A stretch of DNA of 64,000 nt from Cellulophaga sp. L1A9 (lineage in GTDB: Bacteria; Bacteroidota; Bacteroidia; Flavobacteriales; Flavobacteriaceae): contig NZ_CP047027.1 of the NCBI RefSeq assembly GCF_009797025.1, positions 2,604,001-2,668,000 on the forward strand. The letters run 5' to 3'. The notes below the pieces were generated by a model. That model ran no database searches, was not told where the DNA came from, and saw only the letters and a program-made list of their open reading frames with translations. Below are positions 8,132 through 16,107 of this stretch, in pieces. The translations under genes were made by a program, and so were the position numbers. Every line of letters begins with the position of its first letter. Positions within the stretch are counted from its first letter, which is position 1.

Positions 8132-8672
8132 TAAAAAAAATGACGCAAGTAAGTCGGTCCTCAATGGTTACAATCTCACTAGAAGTTGGTTTAACTACAA
8201 ATCCAATAATCCAATGCAATTAAGATCCATTCATGCAGAAATGTTCTTCTACATAGTTGATTTATGGAATAGGGTTGGTCAGAAAGAAATTTTTGGATTA
8301 CCAACTGACGCTACCATGGAGGCTTTAGAGATTAATAGTTACAAGACTTATAAAAAAGCATTGGACAAATTAATTGAACATGAATTTATCATTGAAATTC
8401 AAAAATCTAAAAATGTTTATGTAAGCAGGAAAATAGCATTAGGAAAAATTACCAACGTAAATACCAGTGCTATTGACAAAGCTAATATCAATGCAGTTAC
8501 CAATGAATATACTTTTGAAAATGCTGTTGAAACTACCATAATAGATAAACAAAAGAACAAGGAACAATATAACAAAGAACAATATAACAATTCTCTTATG
8601 TCAGAAATTAAAATTTCAGACTTGGAAGAAGAAAAATTGAAGTCTTATTTTCAAATAGCTGAAGCTTACTAG
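8121..8672 (+). pseudogene. Replication-organizer-like gene, 5' part, split by IS insertion
   Basis: This frame encodes 183 residues and stops at TAG 8670-8672, where the first codon of inserted IS sequence creates the stop. Removing the IS plus one 5-bp target copy joins 8121-8669 to 9995-10351 in frame, giving one 301-residue protein. The N-terminal part (SWFNYKSNNPMQLRSIHAEM and following) looks like the winged-helix region of phage replisome organizers or DnaD/DnaT-like proteins, which open replication origins and load helicase. That assignment is by pattern only. The first 110 residues may still form a folded DNA-binding domain. Confidence 0.75.
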
Positions 8673-8731
8673 TTTAGCCCCTAATAAGTTCGGAGTGATC
8701 TTTTAAATTTCAAACTTAATATATTTGAGAT

Positions 8732-9043
8732 ATGAAATACAAGAAATGGACCTTAGATCAGAAGTTAGAAATTCTCTCTAGTTCAGAAGAGATCGGCATC
8801 ATAGAAGCCTGTCGTAAATACGGAGTTAGTACAGGTACTTTTTATAGTTGGAAGAAGAAACATGAGAGTCAAGGAGAAGCAGGCTTAAAAGTCATCTATG
8901 ATACTAAAAGTAAAGAACACAAGCAGGCAGAAGAAGAAAACCGAATACTACGTAAGCTTCTAAGCAATAAGGAAATTGAATTAGAAGTACAACGAGAACT
9001 TTTAAAAAAAAAGTTTGGAACGTCCGATCCAAGAAAGATTTAG
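8732..9043 (+). CDS. IS3-family transposase OrfA
   Basis: The 103-residue protein has an N-terminal HTH of the HTH_Tnp_1 type (KLEILSSSEEIGIIEACRKY, then GVSTGTFYSWKKK) that binds the IS ends. A leucine-rich helix (EENRILRKLLSNKEIELEV) serves for multimerisation. Near the end, the 0-frame codons A_AAA_AAG at 9007-9013 form a classic -1 frameshift site. The orfB frame is open through that site, so an OrfAB fusion transposase can be made. Confidence 0.92.
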   Translation: MKYKKWTLDQKLEILSSSEEIGIIEACRKYGVSTGTFYSWKKKHESQGEAGLKVIYDTKSKEHKQAEEENRILRKLLSNKEIELEVQRELLKKKFGTSDPRKI

Positions 9044-9939
9044 TGAATGCTGTTTATAGCAAGCATAAAATTAGTAAAACCAACATAATTAATATGGTAG
9101 GGATGGTTCATAGTAGCTATTACCGTACTCCCAGTTTTGGTAAAAAGGGTAATACTCCTAGTAAACTCACCTATCATAAATCTAGAGGTTGGGTTAATCA
9201 AGACGCTCTTATTGCTTCTATAAAAGAGATTTTAAGTCATGAATTTATAGATTGTGGTTACCGATTAATGACTTCTTACTTAAAAAAAGAAGCATACCTG
9301 ATTAATCATAAAAAGCTCTACAGAATTATGAAAGAACAGGGAATGCTAAAACTAGAGAATCGGATAAACAGGAGTGGTTCTGGGCGTAAATTTGTAAAAT
9401 TCAGAAAAGTAAATACCTCAAGACCAATGGAATGTTTAGAGATGGATATAAAGATGGTATGGATTCCTAATGTGGGTAAAAACGCTTATTTATTATCCAT
9501 CATAGACGTACATACTCGTAGAATATTAAAAGACTATTTTTCTTTTTCTATTAAACAGGATAAGGTGATAGCGTTTTTATCAGAGTTGTTTGCAGAATAC
9601 CAATACCCTGATAACGTTGTTATTAGAAGTGACAACGGTAGTCAGTTTATTGCAAATAATGTACGTGAATACCTTGGACTAATTGGGGTTCAGCAAGAAT
9701 TTACACATATAGCCACACCAGAAGAAAATGCGCATATAGAAGCCTATCATGGAATACTAAAAAAAGAAATTTTTAAAAGAGTGGATTACACATGTTTTGG
9801 GCAAATTGAACAAATCTTAAAAAGGTATGTGACTTTTTACAACAATACTAGGTTACATGGGCTCTTAGGGCGTATTACACCAATGGAAAAATGGAACGCT
9901 GATAAACACCTAATTCTAATGAAAAAAATAACAGCTTAA
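9043..9939 (+). CDS. IS3-family transposase OrfB (DDE integrase core)
   Basis: The frame can start at GTG 9043, overlapping the orfA stop by one base, or be entered by -1 frameshifting at 9007-9013. The 298-residue product has an HTH_21-like region (about residues 60-110) and an rve catalytic domain. The DDE triad is visible: Asp in LEMDIKMVW, Asp in VIRSDNGSQF, and Glu in NAHIEAYHG. The C-terminal NNTRLHGLLGRITPMEKW is typical of IS150-group transposases. Nothing is broken, so the enzyme is probably functional. Confidence 0.93.
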   Translation: MNAVYSKHKISKTNIINMVGMVHSSYYRTPSFGKKGNTPSKLTYHKSRGWVNQDALIASIKEILSHEFIDCGYRLMTSYLKKEAYLINHKKLYRIMKEQGMLKLENRINRSGSGRKFVKFRKVNTSRPMECLEMDIKMVWIPNVGKNAYLLSIIDVHTRRILKDYFSFSIKQDKVIAFLSELFAEYQYPDNVVIRSDNGSQFIANNVREYLGLIGVQQEFTHIATPEENAHIEAYHGILKKEIFKRVDYTCFGQIEQILKRYVTFYNNTRLHGLLGRITPMEKWNADKHLILMKKITA

Positions 9940-9994
9940 GCTATAATCGAAATTTAAAAGATTACTCTTGTTTTATAGGGGTCAAAACACTTAC

Positions 9995-10351
9995 AGAAAT
10001 TTGTTTATTAAAAATCAAAAAGAAAAAGGTGCTTCTGCTTCAAATCAGGAAAAAGCAAAATTCATAGCTTATGTAAATCCTATCCGGTTGATGATGGAAA
10101 ATGATAGTGTTTCAAAAGATCAATTGACTATTGTTTTTAATTTTTTAAAAAGCAATGAAGGTGAATTTTGGAAATCAAACATCCTTTCAACTTCAAAGTT
10201 GCGTGAAAAGTTCAATCAATTAATTATGAAAGCAAATGAAAAAAAATCAAATAACAGTTCAGGACAATCAGACCAATCAGGGGCAAGTGATGAATTTAGA
10301 AGAAAGACGGCAGAAAGACTTGGTATCGATCTCGATAAATATGAAATTTAA
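9995..10351 (+). pseudogene. Replication-organizer-like gene, 3' part, cut off by the IS
   Basis: This is the C-terminal 118 residues of the interrupted 301-residue protein. It begins at AGA 9995, directly after the right CTTAC copy. A frame can be read from TTG 9968 inside the IS, but that start is artefactual. The segment AKFIAYVNPIRLMMENDSVS, then VFNFLKSNEGEFWKSNILST, resembles the C-terminal helical region of phage replication organizers, where the WKSNILS-type motif is common. A Ser/Gln-rich linker and a charged tail follow. Without the N-terminal domain it is unlikely to work. Confidence 0.7.
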
Positions 10352-10627
10352 GTTTTTGAAAGTGGGTATGTGACATTATGCGCACTATAGAAAATATAGA
10401 GATTATTCTAGTTTAAAAATATAGCAGATTACTGTGTCTGAATTGTGAGATGCTAATCAAGCTATAAAAAAAATCTTAATAACAGTAATAATCATGAAGG
10501 AATCAGAAAAAGTCAGTAAAGAAGAAATTGAAAGAATTGTGAATTCTTTGACTTATGAAAAAATATAAAAAACACAAAAAAATGATATTGAGGACATTGT
10601 AAATGGAATATTATAAATCATGAAATC
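10352..10627. other. 276-bp mostly non-coding stretch inside the element
   Basis: The stretch is very AT-rich. It holds only the broken micro-ORF at 10494-10616 and no terminator or RNA gene that I can see. An origin of replication for the element could lie here or inside the organizer-like gene, but I found no clear iteron array. Confidence 0.3.
10494..10616 (+). pseudogene. Possible small ORF with one in-frame stop
   Basis: ATG 10494 opens 24 codons that end at TAA 10566-10568. The same frame then continues for 15 more codons to TAA 10614-10616. The two halves read like one short acidic-helical protein: EEIERIVNSL before the stop and NDIEDIVNGI after it. This suggests either a small gene broken by a nonsense change or chance. 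Confidence is low because of the length. Confidence 0.25.
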
Positions 10628-10852
10628 ATGAATATTAAGGAGATAGAAAAAAGAAAATTGATTTTTGAGAATCGAGAAATCTTTAAGAAAATAGAAGGGC
10701 AAATCAAGGGGTGCATGCCGTTTTTAAACGATATCCGGCATGGTTCTGAAAAGCTTTTAATTGGTGAATTTTCGAATGAAATATTTCATAAATTGATTAG
10801 TAGGCTATTCAATAATTCGAAAGAGAAATGTATTAAACATTTGAATGCATAA
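10628..10852 (+). CDS. Small hypothetical protein
   Basis: A 74-residue, Lys/Glu-rich, mostly helical protein (MNIKEIEKRKLIFENREIFK at the start) with no recognisable domain, signal peptide or membrane segment. It has two Cys residues at scattered positions. It is the last plus-strand gene of the element, and a strong terminator follows 32 bp downstream. Function unknown. Confidence 0.55.
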   Translation: MNIKEIEKRKLIFENREIFKKIEGQIKGCMPFLNDIRHGSEKLLIGEFSNEIFHKLISRLFNNSKEKCIKHLNA

Positions 10853-10884
10853 ATTATTATATTAGTTAATAATGTGTGAAAATG

Positions 10885-10925
10885 AAAAAGCCCAATAAAA
10901 TTAATTTTATTGGGCTTTTTATATA
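10885..10925. terminator. Strong bidirectional terminator inside the element
   Basis: A perfect 36-bp palindrome (10885-10902 with 10903-10920) has GCCC/GGGC in the stem, with A and T runs at its two ends. It separates the plus-strand genes of the element from the divergent membrane-protein gene and can stop transcripts from either side. Confidence 0.85.
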
Positions 10926-11065
10926 ATTTAGGACTTAATTAACCTATTAATCCATCACTACCGTTGATAATTGCTCTTTGTGTTGCCATATCTATTTTCT
11001 TTTGTTGATTAACTAAATTTGTAATTCTATGTAACAAATATATAATATAAATACTTATTAACTAT

Positions 11066-12019
11066 TTATCTTTTGTTAAAACTCAAACCAAAACCTTGTC
11101 TTGGTAAAATTAAGTCGTCTCTATGTCTTCTGCTTATGGTGTTTTCTAAATCTGTATGTATTGGTACAAAATCGTTTACTAGTCCTACATTGAAAAACGA
11201 AACATCTATATTTTTATTGTGTGATATTATAACATCAACATTTCTAGTAATGGTGTTAAATCTCAATAATTTTACATTTTCACCTTTTAGGGAGTATGTA
11301 TTCTTTACCTTAAGAAAAATTTTAAATTTTTTTTTGCCGCTTATTGGGATTTCATGGAAGTAAATTTTTTTACCTTCCTCTATTTTCTCTTTTTTTATTT
11401 CATCTAGATTAGATTCTATGCCATCTATTTTAAAAGATAGCAATTCATTTTTTTCTTCTACCCCTTGGTTGTCAGTTATAGTGTCTGTGTATGCAATGGT
11501 CGATTCGTTTTTCTCGGAGTCTAATATTGCATTATATTCGATAGTCTGCGTGTAGTTAATAACAAAATCATCATTTATATCATGAATTACAATTGATACG
11601 ATTAAGTCTTCGTTGTAGTGATTTTTATTCAAAGGAAAATACGATGTCAGTATTCTGTCCTCTAGTAAATCACTGATTTCGGGAAATTTTTGTGCACAAA
11701 TTGATTTTGATATTTTTTTCCACAACTCAGGAAGATCTTTCCTGTTGTTCAGGAATTCACTTCCCGATATTATTTTTGTTAATTCCTCTTGAAATAAACC
11801 AGTAAACTGAATTGATTTTAGAACACTAGCAAATACTCCTGAAGTTAATCCAACAAATCCAATTTTTTCGAGTACTCCATTCCATAAATTAGAGAAAGGT
11901 GAGAAGCTTGTATTTGGAAATAGAATAAAGATGATTGCTATTGTAAAATACACCCAAGTCAAGTTTCTTTTGAACCATTTTTTTATTAGAGTAAATTTAG
12001 TTTCGTTATACTGACTCAT
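11066..12019 (-). CDS. Uncharacterised membrane protein with two N-terminal TM segments (candidate cargo)
   Basis: The product is 317 residues. Two hydrophobic segments (about residues 18-32 and 48-68) are followed by a helical region (FQEELTKIISGSEFLNN, LWKKISKSICAQKFPEI). The C-terminal domain of some 200 residues is soluble, charged and beta-rich. I do not recognise a named family. The architecture (small membrane anchor plus a large cytosolic domain), the opposite orientation and the position beside the right attachment site are typical of accessory cargo such as exclusion or defence genes in phage-like elements. That is inference. It has its own TATATTTG promoter box at 12040-12047. Confidence 0.8.
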   Translation of the reverse strand: MSQYNETKFTLIKKWFKRNLTWVYFTIAIIFILFPNTSFSPFSNLWNGVLEKIGFVGLTSGVFASVLKSIQFTGLFQEELTKIISGSEFLNNRKDLPELWKKISKSICAQKFPEISDLLEDRILTSYFPLNKNHYNEDLIVSIVIHDINDDFVINYTQTIEYNAILDSEKNESTIAYTDTITDNQGVEEKNELLSFKIDGIESNLDEIKKEKIEEGKKIYFHEIPISGKKKFKIFLKVKNTYSLKGENVKLLRFNTITRNVDVIISHNKNIDVSFFNVGLVNDFVPIHTDLENTISRRHRDDLILPRQGFGLSFNKR

Positions 12020-12039
12020 CCTGTTTATTTTGTATTTAA

Positions 12040-12047
12040 CAAATATA
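12040..12047 (-). promoter_or_regulatory. -10 box of the two-TM cargo gene
   Basis: TATATTTG on the minus strand lies 21 bp before the ATG at 12019. It matches TAnnTTTG. No clear TTG was found 20 bp further upstream, so only the -10 element is supported. Confidence 0.5.
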
Positions 12048-12212
12048 ATTTTTTTTCTCCTTCTATTATTATTTAAAGTTAATCATGCTTTACGGGAATT
12101 GGTCGATTATATTCTTAATATATTAACATGAAATATTGGGTATAGTAAGATTGAGTGTTTGTGTTAATTTATTTGCTATTTACCTTGTCTAGAAATACAT
12201 TATATTTAATTG

Positions 12213-12234
12213 GTTGACTAAATGTTGATTAGTT
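12213..12234 (+). promoter_or_regulatory. Candidate integrase arm-type sites (right)
   Basis: GTTGACTAAAT (12213-12223) and GTTGATTAGTT (12224-12234) lie directly against the 65-bp core repeat. They are nearly the same tandem pair as at 5783-5804. In the circular form, one pair would lie on each side of the core, as in a phage-type attP. A related GTTGATTAACTAAAT lies at 11004-11018. Confidence 0.6.
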
Positions 12235-12275
12235 AAAATAAAAAACCCTTGAAAATCATAAGATTAACAAGGGTT
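12235..12275 (-). terminator. Terminator of tRNA-Leu
   Basis: Read on the minus strand, an 8-bp stem (12275-12268 with 12251-12244) and 16-base loop are followed by a T-rich run. The whole terminator lies inside the attachment repeat, so it is duplicated at 5584-5624. Confidence 0.75.
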
Positions 12276-12299
12276 CTTGTACTCGAGGCGGGACTTGAA
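12235..12299. repeat. Right attachment-site copy, overlapping the intact tRNA-Leu 3' end
   Basis: This is the second copy of the 65-bp repeat, offset 6651 bp from the left one. It covers the last 20 bases of tRNA-Leu (12280-12299) and 45 bp downstream, including the tRNA terminator hairpin. Confidence 0.95.
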
Positions 12300-12363
12300 C
12301 CCGCACGGACTAATGTCCATTGGATTTTAAGTCCAACGTGTCTACCAATTCCACCACTCGAGC
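12280..12363 (-). tRNA. tRNA-Leu (anticodon UAA)
   Basis: The 84-base minus-strand gene folds as a class II tRNA. It has a 7-bp acceptor stem GCTCGAG/CTCGAGT with discriminator A, and the D-arm TGGTGGAATTGGTAGACAC. The anticodon arm TTGGACTTAAAATCCAA has anticodon TAA. A variable arm follows, and the T-arm GCGGGTTCAAGTCCCGC is standard. CCA is not encoded. It is the target of the integrative element. The intact copy has element sequence only downstream of its 3' part, so the tRNA should stay functional. Confidence 0.96.
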
Positions 12364-12425
12364 CTATTTGCCGCTATGGCTAGGATCATTGTTTAAACAG
12401 TATACAAATATACTATTTAATACAG

Positions 12426-12497
12426 AGCGAAAAAAGGGATTCGAACCCTCGACCTCCACCTTGGCAAGGTGATGCTCTACCCCTGAGCTACTTTCGC
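12426..12497 (-). tRNA. tRNA-Gly (anticodon GCC)
   Basis: The 72-base minus-strand gene begins GCGAAAGTAGCTCAG. Its anticodon loop CTTGCCAA gives anticodon GCC, and the T-arm is GAGGGTTCGAATCCC. It lies 62 bp upstream of tRNA-Leu on the same strand, and both are downstream of mutS. CCA is not encoded. Confidence 0.96.
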
Positions 12498-12672
12498 AGT
12501 TGATGTTTTATTTAAAAGAACTTCACATTCGTTCCAAATGCGGATGCAAATTTAATATAATTCTATAAAAACCAAAGGAAAAAAGCAGAAAAGAATAAAA
12601 AAAAATAATTAACTGCTTTTGTGTGTTTGCTATGTATTAAAATACAGCTATTTAGCTTTTTTAATTTTTTAC

Positions 12673-15285
12673 TTAAGCATTTTCTTTTTTAGTTAAAAGA
12701 CGTTTAATTTCATTCAATTTCATCAAAGCTTCCACTGGAGTAAGGGTATTTATGTCTAAATGTGTAATTTCTTCCTTCACTTGCTGCAGCAAAGGATCAT
12801 CCAAATTGAAGAAACTTAATTGCATTTCTTCTTGGGCATCTTTTAATTTTCCTGTTAATTCTTCGCTTGAATGCGATTTTTCTAATTTTTTCAGGATTTT
12901 ATTTGCCTTCGCTATCACTTGTTGCGGCATTCCAGCCATTTTGGCGACATGAATTCCAAAACTATGTTCGCTACCGCCTGGCGTAAGCTTGCGTAAGAAA
13001 AGTACATTGTCCTTAAGTTCTTTTACAGAAACGTTGTAATTTTTAATACGTTCAAACGTGGTAGCCATTTCATTAATTTCATGATAATGGGTAGCAAATA
13101 ACGTTTTTGCGCGCGCAGGATGTTCGTGTAGGTATTCAGAAATAGCCCAGGCAATAGAAATACCATCATAGGTGCTAGTTCCTCTGCCAATTTCATCTAA
13201 TAGCACTAAGCTACGTTCAGAGAGGTTATTTAGGATAGAAGCGGTTTCATTCATTTCAACCATAAATGTAGATTCTCCCATAGAGATGTTATCGCTTGCG
13301 CCAACGCGAGTAAATATCTTATCTACAAAACCTATTTTAGCACTTTCAGCAGGAACAAAACTTCCCATTTGTGCCAGTAAAACTATAAGTGCGGTTTGTC
13401 TTAATATAGCCGACTTACCACTCATATTTGGACCGGTAATCATGATGATTTGTTGCTCCTCTCTATTTAGAATAACATCATTTGCAATGTAAATTTCTCC
13501 CAAAGGAAGTTGCTTTTCAATAACAGGGTGCCTTCCATTCGTGATTTCAATTTCTGTAGAATCATTGATGTTGGGTAATACATAGGTATTTTCTTTAGCT
13601 AATTGAGTAAATCCGCAAAGACAATCTAATTGTGCAATTTGGAATGCATTATTTTGAACAGGAGCTATATATTCTTGCATCCACATGATCAGTTGCGAGA
13701 AGAGTTGTTGCTCTAAAGTTAAAATACGTTCTTCTGCCCCTAAGATTTTACCTTCATATTCTTTTAGCTCTTCCGTAATATAGCGTTCTGCATTTACTAA
13801 GGTTTGTTTGCGAATCCATTCCTCAGGTACTTTATCTTTATGTGTATTGCGAACTTCGATGTAATATCCAAAAACATTATTTGAAGCTATTTTTAAAGAG
13901 CTAATACCAGTGCGTTCCGTTTCTCGTTCTAGCATTTTATTTAGGTAATCTTTTCCAGAAAAAGCCAGTCCTCGTAGTTCATCTAATTCCTCAGAATACC
14001 CTTTGGCAATAGTAATGCCCTTGAGCATGTTTACGGGAGCTTCTTCATGAATCATCTCTTTTATTTTAGAACGCAATAAGTCACAAGCATGTAATTGGTC
14101 TCCAATAAATTTAACGGCTTCATTTTCACTGTGGATACAGAGTTGTTTGATAGGAACAACAGCTTCTAAAGAATTTTTTAATTGTATGACTTCTTTTGGA
14201 TTTATTTTTCCAGTAGCAACTTTAGAAATTAATCGCTCTAAATCTCCAATTTGTTTAATATGATTTTGAAATTTAGCATGTGTAGGTTCATTTGCTTTTA
14301 AATAGGAAACCACCTCATGTCTTCTTTTAATCTTCTCAATATTTTTTAATGGTAATGCTAGCCAGCGCTTAAGCATTCTACCTCCCATGGGAGATATTGT
14401 TTTGTCTATGATATCAAGTAAGGTAATGGCATTGCTATTATTTGCGTGATATAATTCAAGATTACGAATGGTAAAACGATCCATCCAAATATATTCTTCT
14501 TCTGCAATACGCTCTAATTTACTAATGTGTTGCAGTTTGCGATGTTGAGTTTCAGTTAAGTAATGCAAGGCTACGCCAGCTGCGGTGATTCCGAGACTTA
14601 AATGATCAACGCCAAAACCTTTTAAACTTTTAGTTTTAAAATGATCGGTGAGCGTTTCTACAGCGTAATCATCCTGAAAAACCCAATCTTCCATAAAAAA
14701 AGTGTGGAATTGCTTTCCGAAAGTTTCTAAAAATTCTTTTTTATTGGATTTGGAAACTAAAATTTCATTAGGGGCAAAGTTCTGTAGTAGTTTGTCTACT
14801 TGGTCTTCATTACCTTCAGAAGTTAGAAATTCTCCTGTAGAGATATCTAAAAAAGCAACCCCAATACCTTTTCTTCCAAAGTGTACGGCAGCAAGAAAAT
14901 TATTGCTTTTTGCATTTAAAATATCATCATTAAAGGCAACACCTGGGGTTACCAATTCTGTAACACCACGTTTTACAATAGTTTTGGTTTGTTTAGGATC
15001 TTCTAATTGATCGCAAATAGCAACACGCAGGCCTGCTTTGACCAATTTAGGTAAATAAGTATTTACTGAATGGTGTGGAAAACCTGCTAGTTCGGTTTTT
15101 TCGCCACCATTATTTCTATGAGTTAAGGTAATCCCCAATATTTGTGAGGCCCTTATAGCATCATCTCCAAATGTCTCGTAAAAATCACCAACGCGAAACA
15201 GTAGGAGGGCATCAGGATATTTCTTCTTGATGGTATTGTACTGATTCATTAAAGGAGTTACCTTCTTTTTTTCTGTCTTTGCCAA
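12673..15285 (-). CDS. mutS: DNA mismatch repair protein MutS
   Basis: The 870-residue protein has the full MutS1 layout. Domain I carries the mismatch-wedging Phe and Glu in [10 protein letters not shown] (about residues 32-41). The connector and lever/clamp domains follow, then the ATPase domain. The Walker A motif is [10 protein letters not shown] (about 620) and Walker B is [12 protein letters not shown] (about 698). The C-terminal helix-turn-helix region is present. MutS binds mismatches and, with MutL, starts repair. No frameshift or missing motif was seen. It is divergent from the SpoU methyltransferase gene. Confidence 0.97.
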   Translation of the reverse strand: MAKTEKKKVTPLMNQYNTIKKKYPDALLLFRVGDFYETFGDDAIRASQILGITLTHRNNGGEKTELAGFPHHSVNTYLPKLVKAGLRVAICDQLEDPKQTKTIVKRGVTELVTPGVAFNDDILNAKSNNFLAAVHFGRKGIGVAFLDISTGEFLTSEGNEDQVDKLLQNFAPNEILVSKSNKKEFLETFGKQFHTFFMEDWVFQDDYAVETLTDHFKTKSLKGFGVDHLSLGITAAGVALHYLTETQHRKLQHISKLERIAEEEYIWMDRFTIRNLELYHANNSNAITLLDIIDKTISPMGGRMLKRWLALPLKNIEKIKRRHEVVSYLKANEPTHAKFQNHIKQIGDLERLISKVATGKINPKEVIQLKNSLEAVVPIKQLCIHSENEAVKFIGDQLHACDLLRSKIKEMIHEEAPVNMLKGITIAKGYSEELDELRGLAFSGKDYLNKMLERETERTGISSLKIASNNVFGYYIEVRNTHKDKVPEEWIRKQTLVNAERYITEELKEYEGKILGAEERILTLEQQLFSQLIMWMQEYIAPVQNNAFQIAQLDCLCGFTQLAKENTYVLPNINDSTEIEITNGRHPVIEKQLPLGEIYIANDVILNREEQQIIMITGPNMSGKSAILRQTALIVLLAQMGSFVPAESAKIGFVDKIFTRVGASDNISMGESTFMVEMNETASILNNLSERSLVLLDEIGRGTSTYDGISIAWAISEYLHEHPARAKTLFATHYHEINEMATTFERIKNYNVSVKELKDNVLFLRKLTPGGSEHSFGIHVAKMAGMPQQVIAKANKILKKLEKSHSSEELTGKLKDAQEEMQLSFFNLDDPLLQQVKEEITHLDINTLTPVEALMKLNEIKRLLTKKENA

Positions 15286-15400
15286 AAGCTATATAATTAA
15301 CCTATTTTTGCATCAAAATAATGAAAAACGAATGTACTATTTTCTTTAGGGAATATACATTATTGTTGATATTTTGAAATAAGTTTTTGATTTAAGAAAC

Positions 15401-15931
15401 ATGCGGAAATTAAAGAATAGCGAACTAGATCGCTTAGATGTTGATGGGTTTAAGGAAGCAGAAAAATCTCCTTTAATAATAGTTCTAGATAATATAAGAA
15501 GTTTAAATAATATAGGTTCTGTTTTTAGAACTGCAGATGCTTTTTTAATCGAGAAAATATATTTATGCGGAATCACAGCACAGCCTCCACATAAAGATAT
15601 TCATAAAACAGCCTTAGGTGCAACGGAAAGTGTAGTTTGGGAATATGTAGAGAATACTATGGATGTTATTCAATTATTAAAAGACAATGGTGTAACTACG
15701 ATTGCTATTGAGCAAGCTGAAAATGCCGTGTTTTTAAATGACTTTAAGGTTTCTGCAGACCAAAAATATGCGTTAATCTTTGGGAATGAAGTAAAAGGGG
15801 TTTCTCAAGAGGTGGTTTCTAATTGTGCTAACGTTATTGAAATTCCGCAATATGGTACAAAACATTCCTTAAATATTTCCGTTAGTGCGGGAGTCGTGAT
15901 CTGGGATTTTTGGGCAAAGTTAAACGCCTAA
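15401..15931 (+). CDS. SpoU/TrmH-family RNA 2'-O-methyltransferase
   Basis: At 176 residues this is a minimal SPOUT methyltransferase without an added N-terminal substrate-binding domain. The three SpoU motifs are visible: LDNIRSLNNIGSVFRTADAF (about 31-50, with the catalytic Arg), LIFGNEVKGVS (about 126-136), and IPQYGTKHSLNISVSAGVV (about 148-166, the trefoil-knot SAM site). It probably methylates a ribose in tRNA or rRNA. The exact target (TrmH or TrmL-like) cannot be told. Confidence 0.9.
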   Translation: MRKLKNSELDRLDVDGFKEAEKSPLIIVLDNIRSLNNIGSVFRTADAFLIEKIYLCGITAQPPHKDIHKTALGATESVVWEYVENTMDVIQLLKDNGVTTIAIEQAENAVFLNDFKVSADQKYALIFGNEVKGVSQEVVSNCANVIEIPQYGTKHSLNISVSAGVVIWDFWAKLNA

Positions 15932-15954
15932 TTTTTTTAATTAGATTTGGCTCA

Positions 15955-15990
15955 TAAAAAAACCCTAACTTTTCAGTTAGGGTTTTTTGT
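15955..15990. terminator. Terminator after the SpoU methyltransferase
   Basis: A stem of at least 10 bp (15961-15970 with 15975-15984) closes a TTTC loop and is flanked by A and T runs on both sides. It ends the plus-strand gene and may also serve the opposite strand. Confidence 0.85.
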
Positions 15991-16107
15991 ATAGTTTGAG
16001 TTAGTTAGTTCTAAAAGCAGCTATTAAACAATGCTTAATAGTTACTTTTAATAGATGCAATTAAGGAAAATCATTCTAACTATGCAACTATTACTGTGAA
16101 TATTGTC

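Larger units (their letters stand above)
8670..9989 (+). mobile_element. IS3-family insertion sequence (1320 bp)
   Basis: The element has imperfect terminal inverted repeats of about 41 bp. The left end is at 8670-8711 and the right end at 9949-9989. Both share CCCCTA near the tip and GATCTTTTAAATTTC or AATCTTTTAAATTTC inside. The right tip has the CA-3' end usual for IS3 elements. Two overlapping frames, orfA and orfB, are joined by an A_AAA_AAG slippery site. The ORFs are intact, so the copy may be active. It differs from the IS at 41992. Confidence 0.92.
8665..9994. repeat. 5-bp target-site duplication CTTAC flanking the IS
   Basis: CTTAC occurs at 8665-8669 and again at 9990-9994, directly outside the IS ends. 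Collapsing the two copies restores the reading frame of the interrupted gene, which supports these exact boundaries. Confidence 0.85.
5584..12299. mobile_element. Integrative genetic element in tRNA-Leu (6651-bp repeat unit)
   Basis: A 65-bp perfect direct repeat at 5584-5648 and 12235-12299 brackets the region. The right copy contains the last 20 bases of an intact tRNA-Leu gene, and the left copy is an orphan fragment of it. A tyrosine recombinase gene lies just inside the left end, followed by small HTH proteins, a replication-organizer-like gene, small unknown genes and a divergent membrane-protein gene. No relaxase, portal, capsid, terminase or primase is recognisable. The layout resembles a phage satellite or small integrative plasmid. 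The IS insertion in its replication gene suggests it is now defective. Confidence 0.9.

Noticed and set aside
8732..9939. Transposase broken by a frameshift between orfA and orfB
   Set aside because: The -1 register plus the A_AAA_AAG site is the normal IS3 design, not a mutation. The same holds for 42033-43261.
8670..9989. The two IS copies being the same element
   Set aside because: OrfA and OrfB sequences, inverted repeats and target-site lengths (5 bp and 3 bp) all differ. They are separate IS3-family lineages.
10921..11045. Short minus-strand peptide gene ending in NGSDGLIG
   Set aside because: A tiny frame (16 codons from its ATG) lies between the terminator and the membrane-protein gene, with no ribosome site or known family.
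11066..12019. CBASS effector of the two-TM beta type (Cap15-like)
   Set aside because: The layout is similar, but no CD-NTase or other CBASS gene is nearby and I see no specific motif. Left as unknown.
5584..12299. Integrative conjugative element or full prophage
   Set aside because: No relaxase, type IV secretion, terminase, capsid or lysis gene can be recognised in 6.65 kb.
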